Shown here: piece by piece, positions 1 through 5,606 of the stretch
Position numbering within the stretch: position 1 is the stretch's first letter
Layout of the letters: every line of letters begins with the position of its first letter
NCBI GenBank assembly: GCA_003153875.1
Contig: PMBY01000281.1
Coordinates: forward strand, 11,510 to 18,254
Source: Myxococcales bacterium
Lineage (GTDB): Bacteria > Myxococcota > Polyangia > Fen-1088
Direction of reading: 5' to 3'
DNA: 6,745 nt
Translations under genes and position numbers: made by a program
The notes under the pieces: generated by a model
What the model was told of the DNA's origin: nothing
What the model saw: only the letters and a program-made list of their open reading frames with translations
Databases searched by the model: none

Positions 1-171
1 GCGGTCATGCACTATGTCGATGGCATGTCGCAGGTTGAGATCGCTGAAGTCTTGGGGATCACAAGGCGAACGGTCTTCAACCGATTGCGCAGGCTCGCGC
101 GAATCGCTCGGGACTTGCTAGGTGCAGACCAACACGATGGGGGAACGACGAAGAGGGAGGGAAGCGCATGA
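1..171 (+). CDS. ECF-type RNA polymerase sigma factor, C-terminal fragment (region 4)
   Basis: Only the last 56 codons are in the window; the gene begins upstream. The peptide holds a sigma-70 region 4 helix-turn-helix: MSQVEIAEVLGITRRTVFNR at residues 9-28 of the fragment, followed by a basic helix RLRRLARIAR. In ECF sigma factors this region contacts the -35 element. A short polar tail ends in GSA. The stop TGA overlaps the ATG of the next gene (ATGA), the arrangement usual for a sigma factor and its cognate anti-sigma factor, so the two are probably translated together. Regions 2 and 3 are not visible, so the ECF group cannot be assigned. A LuxR-type or other HTH regulator is possible from this fragment alone, but the downstream zinc-finger membrane protein strongly favours a sigma factor. 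Confidence 0.85.
   Translation, partial: AVMHYVDGMSQVEIAEVLGITRRTVFNRLRRLARIARDLLGADQHDGGTTKREGSA
153..160 (+). promoter_or_regulatory. Ribosome binding site of the anti-sigma gene
   Basis: GAGGGAGG lies 7 nt before the ATG at 168, inside the end of the sigma-factor reading frame. It is the clearest Shine-Dalgarno sequence in the window. It fixes the start at 168 and shows that the overlapping gene can initiate on its own as well as by coupling. Confidence 0.8.
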
Positions 172-971
172 GAGATTGCGTTTCGCACTTGGAGCTGCTG
201 CGCTGGGAGGCCAGGCCCGAAGCTGAGAGATCCCTGGATGCGAGCGACCACCTGCGTACTTGCTCACGGTGTGCTGCCGCATTGGCGGAGTTGGAAGCGG
301 CCCGCCAGGAACTGCTGGGAGTCGATCCTCATGCCCAGAGCCTTGTCGCAGCTCGCGCGATCCTGGCGAGGGTGGCCGAACGGCGCCGCAAGACCTGGTG
401 GCGCCTCGTCGTGCCCTTGACGCTCACCCCGGTAGCAGCCGTGGCCGCGCTCTTGCTCATGGTGACACGCGGTGCGTTCTCTCCGACCACCCCGGCTCCC
501 GACACGATCTCTGGTCCTGCGAGGCACGTCGCGGGCGCTGTGCGTGCCAAGGGCGCTCTGCTGGTCGAGGCGTTTTGCAAACGCGGGGACAGCGTGTTTC
601 CCGTCAAGGATGGCGACGATTTCGTGGCGGGCGACCGCCTGCGCTTCGCCTACACCAAGGACCAAGCCGGCGTGTTGCTGGTGTTCGGCGTCGACGACGC
701 TGGACGGCTGTTTCCCTACTACCGCGATGACGCACTAGCCGGCGTGAGCGCGCCCCCTGGTTCCCAGGTCATGCTGCCCGAGTCCGTGGAACTGGACGAC
801 CACCACGGATGGGAAAGGGTCTTCGCCGTCTGGACGCCGGACACGCTTGGTCAGGACGTCATTCGCGCGGCTGTGGCGGATGCGTTGGCCGCGGTCGAGG
901 GTGACATTCGGAAGGCGGCCCCCTTGCCTGTCGAGGCAGAGCAAGTGTCCTTTTTGCTCAGGCGGCCGTGA
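168..971 (+). CDS. Membrane-anchored anti-sigma factor-like protein with zinc motif and periplasmic DUF4384-like domain
   Basis: This 267-residue protein probably binds and silences the sigma factor encoded just upstream. Residues 28-35 form HLRTCSRC, the HxxxCxxC signature of zinc-binding anti-sigma domains (zf-HC2/ZAS type), in a cytoplasmic N-terminal region of about 75 residues. A basic stretch (RRRK, 72-75) precedes one hydrophobic helix at about 79-99, giving an N-in, C-out topology. Residues about 150-250 (starting FVAGDRLRF, with GVLLVFGVDDAGRLFPYY) resemble DUF4384, a beta-rich domain often found near or fused to caspase-like proteins; this match is by eye. The start is set by a strong ribosome site and the ATGA overlap. 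The external domain would be the sensor or docking part. It could instead be a sigma-linked scaffold without inhibitory activity. Confidence 0.8.
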   Translation: MRDCVSHLELLRWEARPEAERSLDASDHLRTCSRCAAALAELEAARQELLGVDPHAQSLVAARAILARVAERRRKTWWRLVVPLTLTPVAAVAALLLMVTRGAFSPTTPAPDTISGPARHVAGAVRAKGALLVEAFCKRGDSVFPVKDGDDFVAGDRLRFAYTKDQAGVLLVFGVDDAGRLFPYYRDDALAGVSAPPGSQVMLPESVELDDHHGWERVFAVWTPDTLGQDVIRAAVADALAAVEGDIRKAAPLPVEAEQVSFLLRRP

Positions 972-981
972 CCATGGTCAC
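968..981. promoter_or_regulatory. Perfect 14-bp palindrome, candidate operator
   Basis: GTGACCATGGTCAC is identical to its reverse complement and spans the stop codon of the anti-sigma gene, 46 bp before the earliest caspase start. Its right arm GTCACT (977-982) recurs at 998-1003, 21 bp or two helical turns downstream. This is the spacing expected of a dimeric regulator that binds one face of DNA. A chance palindrome is possible; no binding protein can be named. Confidence 0.4.
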
Positions 982-1026
982 TTTGGCGCATAGGCTTGTC
1001 ACTATCGGTGTCGTGGCCGTGAAAGA

Positions 1027-2583
1027 ATGAGGTACGCTAGAACCATGTCCCTTCGCTTGTTAGGCGCTTGCCTGATTTTGGCGTTGGGGCAGGGCGCTGC
1101 CCGCGCGCAGACCCAGCAGACCCGCGTGGCAGTCGTGGTTGGAAACAACCTGGGGCACGACCCTGGGCGCACCCTTCGCTACGCCGAGGCAGAAGCCACC
1201 AAGCTGGCCAGCTTGCTTCGCGGGGCTGGGGACTTTGACAGCGTCGTCACCGTCACGGGGGCGTCGCGCGACAGGGTCGAAGCGGCGCTGGCCACCGCTC
1301 GGACGCAGCTCGACCGCGCGCACGTCGATGGCAAACGGACCTTGTTCCTTTTCTACTATTCGGGCCACGGCGATCAGGAGGCGCTTGAGCTGGGATCGTC
1401 GCGCCTGCCCCTGCGCGATCTGCGTTCGTATCTTGAACAGCTTACCGGCGCCGACGTGCGAGTGGCCTTTGTCGACGCTTGCCAGTCGGGCGCGCTCACG
1501 GGTGTGAAGGGTGGCCGACGCGCGCCGGGGTACGAGATCCATCTGGCTGATCCCGGGAGCGTGAGGGGCATGGCGATCGTGACCTCCTCGACGGCCAACG
1601 AGCTGTCGCAAGAGTCCGACGACCTGCAGGGCTCGTTCTTCACCCACAACTTCATGGCCGGCTTGCGGGGCGCCGCCGATTCCTCACGCGACGGACAGGT
1701 GACCCTGGGTGAGGTCTATCAATTCGCATTCAGGCGCACGCTGGCCAGCACCGCGGCCAGCCTGGTGGGCGGCCAGCACCCGACCTACGACTATCGAATG
1801 TCGGGCGCCGGCGACGTGATCCTGTCCCGAACGCGGCCCAACGACGCTCGGCTGGTGTTCCCGCGCGAGGCCGGCGCAACCTATACTGTCGTACACAAGG
1901 GTCGCGGCGAAGTGATCGCGGAGTTGGCCTCGACCTCCGGCGAGGATTTCTATCTGGCCCTGCCTGCCGGCGAGTATCGGGTTGTGCGGCGGGCTTTGGC
2001 CAGCGTGAGCGAGACGACTTTCTCTCTCGTGGCGGGCAGCTCGACGGCCATTGAGACATCGACCATGTCCCCGGTCGTGGCAGATGCCGAGAATCAGCGC
2101 AAGAAGGGCGGGCTGTGGCAGCCCAATTCGATGGGCGTCTATCTCGGGCTACAAAGTAGCCCGGTGTCGGGAACCGGTCTGGTGGGCGCGCTTTCCTACG
2201 CGCGCCAGGTCGGCGGGCTCGCGTTGCGCGTGCGCGGTGAGTTCTCGTCGTCCGATGCGAAGTTGCAGGACTATCAATCGTCGTTCTTGCGTGCCGGGCT
2301 CTCGTTCGACGCTCTCTGGCCGCTGTACCAGGCAGACAGATTGGCGCTGCTGCTGGGGCCAACGGTTGGCGTCCCCCTCGTGCGCCAACACGATGTCTGG
2401 CACGACAGCACGTATTCCGTCGGACTGGACTACGGCGCTGCTGGCTCGGCCATGTTCCGCTCCTATCGCAGCACATGGCTGGTACTTTCGGCGCAGGGCG
2501 GTGGTGAGGTTTTCCGTTTGAACAGCCAGCTCGTGCAACGGCTGACCGGGGGCGTGTCTCTCGGCGGCCTCGTTGCTTTCTAA
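1027..2583 (+). CDS. Exported caspase-family (C14-like) protein with EF-hand-like loop and C-terminal beta-barrel-like region
   Basis: 518 residues from ATG 1027. A second ATG at 1045 has a better-placed GAGG and gives a compact signal peptide (MSLRLLGACLILALGQGAAR, cut probably after ARA), so the true start may be 1045. The caspase/peptidase C14 fold spans about 32-265: strand VAVVVGNN, catalytic His114 in YYSGHGD and catalytic Cys152 in VDACQSG. Residues 218-229 (DSSRDGQVTLGE) fit an EF-hand calcium loop. About 275-345 is a beta-sandwich-like stretch. From 369 to the final Phe518, alternating hydrophobic strands ending GGVSLGGLVAF look like an outer-membrane beta-barrel or a barrel-like C-terminus. 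The protein would therefore act in the periplasm or outer membrane. Location after the sigma/anti-sigma pair suggests a functional link. Cleavage target and true barrel topology are unknown. Confidence 0.85.
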   Translation: MRYARTMSLRLLGACLILALGQGAARAQTQQTRVAVVVGNNLGHDPGRTLRYAEAEATKLASLLRGAGDFDSVVTVTGASRDRVEAALATARTQLDRAHVDGKRTLFLFYYSGHGDQEALELGSSRLPLRDLRSYLEQLTGADVRVAFVDACQSGALTGVKGGRRAPGYEIHLADPGSVRGMAIVTSSTANELSQESDDLQGSFFTHNFMAGLRGAADSSRDGQVTLGEVYQFAFRRTLASTAASLVGGQHPTYDYRMSGAGDVILSRTRPNDARLVFPREAGATYTVVHKGRGEVIAELASTSGEDFYLALPAGEYRVVRRALASVSETTFSLVAGSSTAIETSTMSPVVADAENQRKKGGLWQPNSMGVYLGLQSSPVSGTGLVGALSYARQVGGLALRVRGEFSSSDAKLQDYQSSFLRAGLSFDALWPLYQADRLALLLGPTVGVPLVRQHDVWHDSTYSVGLDYGAAGSAMFRSYRSTWLVLSAQGGGEVFRLNSQLVQRLTGGVSLGGLVAF

Positions 2584-2594
2584 TCGCGACTCTC

Positions 2595-2611
2595 GCCGGT
2601 GAGCGACCGGC
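2595..2611 (+). terminator. Hairpin after the caspase gene, possible terminator
   Basis: GCCGGT and ACCGGC form a perfect 6-bp stem around a 5-nt loop (GAGCG), starting 12 nt after the caspase stop. There is no U-tract directly after it; a run of six T lies at 2650-2655. It may be a weak terminator or an RNA 3'-end stabiliser. Confidence 0.4.
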
Positions 2612-2671
2612 AAGTAGGACAATGTAGTCAAGTGCGCGCGAATCTTACGTTTTTTGCTCTTCGCATTTCCG

Positions 2672-2701
2672 TTTCGAGGCCTATTGCGCATACTCTATAA
2701 G
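2672..2701 (+). promoter_or_regulatory. Possible promoter of the CBM3 protein gene
   Basis: TATAAG (2696-2701) resembles a -10 box, with a weak TTTCGA (2672-2677) 18 bp upstream. The stretch is more AT-rich than its surroundings. Transcription would start near 2708, at or beside the ATG at 2707, implying either a leaderless message or real translation from the in-frame ATG at 2767. Confidence 0.25.
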
Positions 2702-2706
2702 TAGAG

Positions 2707-3921
2707 ATGAGCGATAAGGAACTTAAAGTGAGACGACATCTTAATCAGGCAGCTGCGAGTGCTGGGATGGCTGTGTGGCGATGGGTGGTGGCAAGAGCAA
2801 GCGGATTCGGCGAAGTATCGCTCAGTCTGCTTCTTCCAGTTGTGGTCGCTGGCTTGATGTTCGGCGCGACCTGCGGAGCGCCTGATGAGGTGATGCGCGG
2901 CCAGGCGCAGCTCGTAGGCGGCGACACCGGTGGCTCCGGTGGCGCATCCTCCAGCTCGTCGAGGAGTGGAGGAAACACCGGTATCGCGGGCTCCACCGCG
3001 CCAACCGGCGGCTCGGTTGGCCCCGGCGGTGCCGGCAGTTCTGGCAGCCCAGGTGGGGCGTCCAGCGCCGGTGGAACCTCGGATTCAGGTGGCAAGACCA
3101 CGGCGGGCGGCACAACCGGAGGCGGCGGAATCAGCAACACCGGCGGCAAGGGCAGCGGCGGTGCGGGCACCGGTGGAAGGGGCGGCAGCGGCGGCGCGGC
3201 CACCGGCGGAAAGGCGACAGGCGGCGTGGCCACCGGCGGCACGACGGCTTCGTCAACGGACGGTGGCGGGGGCTCTACCTTCCCGTTCGGTGGCACCACA
3301 GCCACAGGCGGCGCGGCCACAGGCGGTGTGGGCAGCGGCGGGAAGAACACAGGCGGCGTGGCCACCGGCGGCACAACGCGTGTGTCCTCGGGCGGGGCTG
3401 GGGGTTCCAGCGGCGGATCGAGTGGTTCGGGCGGCGCCACGTCAACGGCTCCGCCGCCCACCGGCTTGGAGGTGTGGGTCGTGGGGATTTCTGGCAGCAC
3501 AAGTCAGATCACGTTCAATATCCGAATTGACAACATGGCATCGCAGAGCACTGACCTGTCAACCGTGACACTTCGCTACTGGTACAAGGACGAAGGGTTG
3601 GGCACGGCTCTGAAGGTCTCAAACTATTACGTGAGCATTGGTCACTCGAACACAGGTAGCGTGGTGTTCGACAAGATCGTGGCAGTTTCGCCGGCTGCCA
3701 CAGGCGCTGATCACTATTTTCAGCTTTCATTCGTCGGAATGCTGACAGCAAAGAATGACTCGTCCGGTAACGACAAGTTCAACATAGACGTCGGGCTGCT
3801 CAACGGGGGCGCATTCGATGTAACCAACGACTATAGCTATGACGGCGGAGCAACGGGAGCCTACGAGAACAAGATCACCCTCTACGCGAACGGGAAGCTC
3901 ATCTGGGGCGTGGCGCCCTAG
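2707..3921 (+). CDS. Surface lipoprotein-like protein: Gly-rich linker plus C-terminal family 3 carbohydrate-binding module (CBM3)
   Basis: 404 residues. The N-terminus is basic, followed by a hydrophobic stretch LSLLLPVVVAGLMFGATC ending at Cys56; the GATC is an imperfect lipobox, so lipidation is likely but not certain. Residues about 74-248 are low-complexity Gly/Thr/Ser/Ala (GGTGG, TGGVATGG), a flexible linker common in myxobacterial surface proteins. Residues about 253-404 match CBM3, a cellulose/chitin-binding beta-sandwich: STDLSTVTLRYWYKDEG, NDYSYDGG, then ITLYANGKLIWGVAP, close to the family ending of NGxLVWGxEP. There is no glycoside hydrolase or other catalytic domain, so the protein probably attaches to, or displays on, a polysaccharide. 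ATG 2767 (Met21) is an alternative start and gives a more usual signal length; neither has a good ribosome site. It stands alone, with gaps on both sides. Confidence 0.85.
   Translation: MSDKELKVRRHLNQAAASAGMAVWRWVVARASGFGEVSLSLLLPVVVAGLMFGATCGAPDEVMRGQAQLVGGDTGGSGGASSSSSRSGGNTGIAGSTAPTGGSVGPGGAGSSGSPGGASSAGGTSDSGGKTTAGGTTGGGGISNTGGKGSGGAGTGGRGGSGGAATGGKATGGVATGGTTASSTDGGGGSTFPFGGTTATGGAATGGVGSGGKNTGGVATGGTTRVSSGGAGGSSGGSSGSGGATSTAPPPTGLEVWVVGISGSTSQITFNIRIDNMASQSTDLSTVTLRYWYKDEGLGTALKVSNYYVSIGHSNTGSVVFDKIVAVSPAATGADHYFQLSFVGMLTAKNDSSGNDKFNIDVGLLNGGAFDVTNDYSYDGGATGAYENKITLYANGKLIWGVAP
2926..3450 (+). repeat. Low-complexity GC-rich repeat tract encoding the Gly-rich linker
   Basis: Imperfect GGCGGC/ACCGGC-type units encode GGxxTGG-like peptide repeats. 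An exact 26-bp unit occurs at 3217-3242 and again at 3349-3374, 132 bp apart. The offset is a multiple of three, so loss or gain by recombination would keep the frame. The tract is likely to vary in length between strains. Confidence 0.75.
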
Positions 3922-3926
3922 CCCTT

Positions 3927-3954
3927 CTGGCGCTCGGGTTGATGCCCGCGCTGG
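3927..3954 (+). terminator. Bulged hairpin after the CBM3 gene, possible terminator
   Basis: Six nt after the stop codon, CTGGCG plus CGGG can pair with CCCG plus CGCTGG around the loop TTGATG, with a 2-nt bulge and two G-T pairs. No T-run follows, so intrinsic termination is uncertain. Confidence 0.3.
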
Positions 3955-4027
3955 TAGGCGGGATTCCCCAGCGTGTAGCGCGAATCCGGCGGCACGCGAA
4001 TCGCCGTTGGGGCGGCATCACTTCCGT

Positions 4028-4070
4028 TAGAATCGTGTCATTCGGTCACAAGATGTGTCATCCTCTTGTG
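4028..4070 (+). promoter_or_regulatory. Promoter/operator region of the PhaR-like gene: inverted and direct repeats
   Basis: TAGAAT (4028-4033) resembles a -10 box, with TTGGGG (4007-4012) as a poor -35 at a short 15-bp spacing. Downstream, CACAAGA (4047-4053) and TCTTGTG (4064-4070) are a perfect 7-bp inverted repeat with a 10-nt spacer, ending 5 nt before the ATG. GTGTCAT also occurs twice (4035-4041 and 4055-4061), 20 bp apart. PhaR-type proteins are known to repress their own genes in some bacteria, so autoregulation is a reasonable inference. As RNA, the inverted repeat could also form a hairpin over the translation start. Confidence 0.45.
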
Positions 4071-4075
4071 CCACC

Positions 4076-4324
4076 ATGCGAACAATCAAGCGCTACTCAA
4101 ATCGGAAACTCTACGACACCTTTGACAAGCACTATGTGACGCTAGCTGATGTGGCAGGGTTCGTGCGCAACGGCGATGAGGTGAAGGTCACCGACCACGT
4201 CAGCGGGGCCGACCTGACGTCAGCGACCCTCGCACAGATCATCTTCGAGGAAGAGAAGCACAGCGCGCGCCTCGGTCCCGAGGGCCTTCGCCGCATCATC
4301 CAGCATGGCTTGAAGACCGAGTAG
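4076..4324 (+). CDS. Short PhaR-type (PHB/PHA accumulation regulator) DNA-binding protein
   Basis: 82 residues that begin with the family signature MRTIKRYSNRKLYDT, continue YVTLADVAGFVRNGDEVKVT and DLTSATLAQIIFEEEK, and so cover the N-terminal DNA-binding domain of polyhydroxyalkanoate synthesis regulators (residues about 2-62). The start at 4076 is chosen because family members begin with this motif; an in-frame GTG at 4055 adds seven residues with no homology. Neither start has a visible ribosome site. Classical PhaR proteins are about 180 residues and carry a C-terminal PHB_acc region, which is absent here; the reading frame ends naturally at TAG with a second in-frame stop four codons on. 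No PHA synthase, phasin or depolymerase gene is in the window, so a role in PHA storage is not shown. It may be a general small regulator. Confidence 0.85.
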   Translation: MRTIKRYSNRKLYDTFDKHYVTLADVAGFVRNGDEVKVTDHVSGADLTSATLAQIIFEEEKHSARLGPEGLRRIIQHGLKTE

Positions 4325-5356
4325 TCACTCACTTAGCCTGTGAATCCCGTCGACCACGTGCCACGTCGCCACGATGGTCAAGTCGACCAGTTTCTCGTTG
4401 CGCCGGTTCTCCGGCACCACCAGGTGCTCGTAGGTACACAGGGCCTGGAGCTGGCGCAGGAACTTGCCGATCACGCGTCGGTCGGAATCGCCGATCCAGC
4501 CGCCCAGCTTGCTTATCATCAGGCGCTGGTGTTGCTGGATGAAGCGCGCTGCGGACAACGCGCCCTGCGACCCGCGCGCGCGTGAGGAGCGCCGGGGGAA
4601 GATGTCGAGCAGATCCTTGCGGTACTCCGCCAGGTCCGGGTCCAGCGCATGGTTGATGTCGAAGTACTCGGCGACGGTTTCCTTGATTTCGCCGTAGGGC
4701 GCTTGCGAGCCGGTTCTTTGGTTGGTGGGCGTGCCCCGGCAGGCGCCTTCCAGGTCGACGATACGGTCCACGTACTCGAGCTTGGTCACCGCGACCTGCC
4801 AGTCGCGGTAGCGGCGCCGCCAGCGCGACGATGGATCGAGCCAAACGGCAAAGCTTTCAGCGAAATCCTCGTCAGGATGTTTCTGCGCGTAGTGATACAT
4901 GCCCGCGCGGTGCAGGTGTCTCACGTAGTCGTGGCTCCATGGATTCGCGTTGTAGACATCGCGGTACGAGCGGCGAAAATCGCCGAAGGTCTGCGTCCAG
5001 TCTTTGCGTTTCCACAGTTCAAAGGCGTAGTTGACGGCATGCCCCGTCTCGTGGCGCAGATACATCAAGACTTCGTCGCGCGTGTACTCGAACAGGTGGT
5101 CGTTGACCATCTGCCACAGAATGGAGTTGGCAAGGTACCAGGGGATGTTGACGCTGATGGCGCGATCTGTGGTCCAGAAGTCATCGTCGCCCAGGTAGTA
5201 CTGCGGGACGAAGGTTATCCCTTTCGCGCGCAATTCTGCGCCGACTTGGGCCAGACATTCGGCCAGCACATCTTGAGCCTCGAGTTGCAGATCGCAGATG
5301 CGCGTGGAGAGGAGCTTCTGCAGACCAACCTCGCGCTCTACCGGATCGTCGGTCAT
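4325..5356 (-). CDS. Putative zinc-binding metallopeptidase (HETGH zincin), uncharacterised
   Basis: 343 residues from ATG 5356. The zinc motif is RHETGH: His102, Glu103 (catalytic) and His106, in the helix DEVLMYLRHETGHAVNYAF. The likely third ligand is Glu167 in HPDEDFAESFAVWLDP, a gluzincin-like layout. The family is known to me only as putative zinc-binding metallopeptidases of proteobacteria; the substrate is unknown. No signal peptide or membrane helix is seen, so it is probably cytoplasmic. Upstream in-frame starts at 5401 (ATG) and 5437 (TTG) extend the N-terminus; none has a clear ribosome site, and 5356 is chosen as the last ATG before the conserved-looking part (VEREVGLQKLLSTR). 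Its stop lies directly against the stop of the convergent PhaR-like gene, with no space for a separate terminator. Confidence 0.75.
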   Translation of the reverse strand: MTDDPVEREVGLQKLLSTRICDLQLEAQDVLAECLAQVGAELRAKGITFVPQYYLGDDDFWTTDRAISVNIPWYLANSILWQMVNDHLFEYTRDEVLMYLRHETGHAVNYAFELWKRKDWTQTFGDFRRSYRDVYNANPWSHDYVRHLHRAGMYHYAQKHPDEDFAESFAVWLDPSSRWRRRYRDWQVAVTKLEYVDRIVDLEGACRGTPTNQRTGSQAPYGEIKETVAEYFDINHALDPDLAEYRKDLLDIFPRRSSRARGSQGALSAARFIQQHQRLMISKLGGWIGDSDRRVIGKFLRQLQALCTYEHLVVPENRRNEKLVDLTIVATWHVVDGIHRLSE

Positions 5357-5606
5357 CGGCCGAGCAATGCTGCGCTTGGTTCTTACTGCCGATAGCGACA
5401 TTGACGAAGAACATCTACCATGACGGCGTGGAGCCAACGGCGGAAATGAGCCTGTGAACGATGCGGCACAGAGTGTTAGTAGTGCATGGAGTCGGCGTGT
5501 ATTGCCTTGAAAACAAACTGATATTTGTAGTTAGCAGTAACGCACAGGCAAATAGCTCGCCGGGTCATACGGTCCCGGATCGCGCTTCGCATTCGAAATT
5601 GCTGGT
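5357..5606. other. Divergent intergenic region between the metallopeptidase and CPBP genes
   Basis: About 250 bp with lower GC in its centre and no convincing gene. It may include an N-terminal extension of the metallopeptidase up to 5401 or 5437. An inverted repeat ACAAA-6-TTTGT sits at 5513-5528. Both divergent promoters are expected here. Confidence 0.5.
5524..5551 (-). promoter_or_regulatory. Possible promoter of the metallopeptidase gene
   Basis: On the - strand TTGCCT (5546-5551) and TACAAA (5524-5529) are separated by 16 bp and resemble -35 and -10 boxes. The putative -10 overlaps the ACAAA/TTTGT inverted repeat, which could be an operator. Matches are partial and myxobacterial promoters are poorly conserved. 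Confidence 0.25.

Noticed and set aside
1730..2476. Long Arg/Pro-rich reading frame on the - strand opposite the caspase gene
   Set aside because: Its composition is typical of an out-of-frame reading of GC-rich DNA, and the + strand frame has clear caspase motifs.
2926..3450. GC-rich repeat tract as a CRISPR array or tandem-repeat element
   Set aside because: The units are imperfect, codon-phased and encode a continuous Gly-rich linker; there are no regular spacers.
2745..3500. Long proline/valine-rich reading frame on the - strand
   Set aside because: It is the mirror of the Gly-rich repeat tract: GGC/GGT codons read as PP/PV on the other strand. There is no ribosome site and no domain.
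4649..5395. 248-residue + strand frame opposite the metallopeptidase
   Set aside because: No recognisable domain; the - strand frame has the HETGH motif and coherent protein composition.
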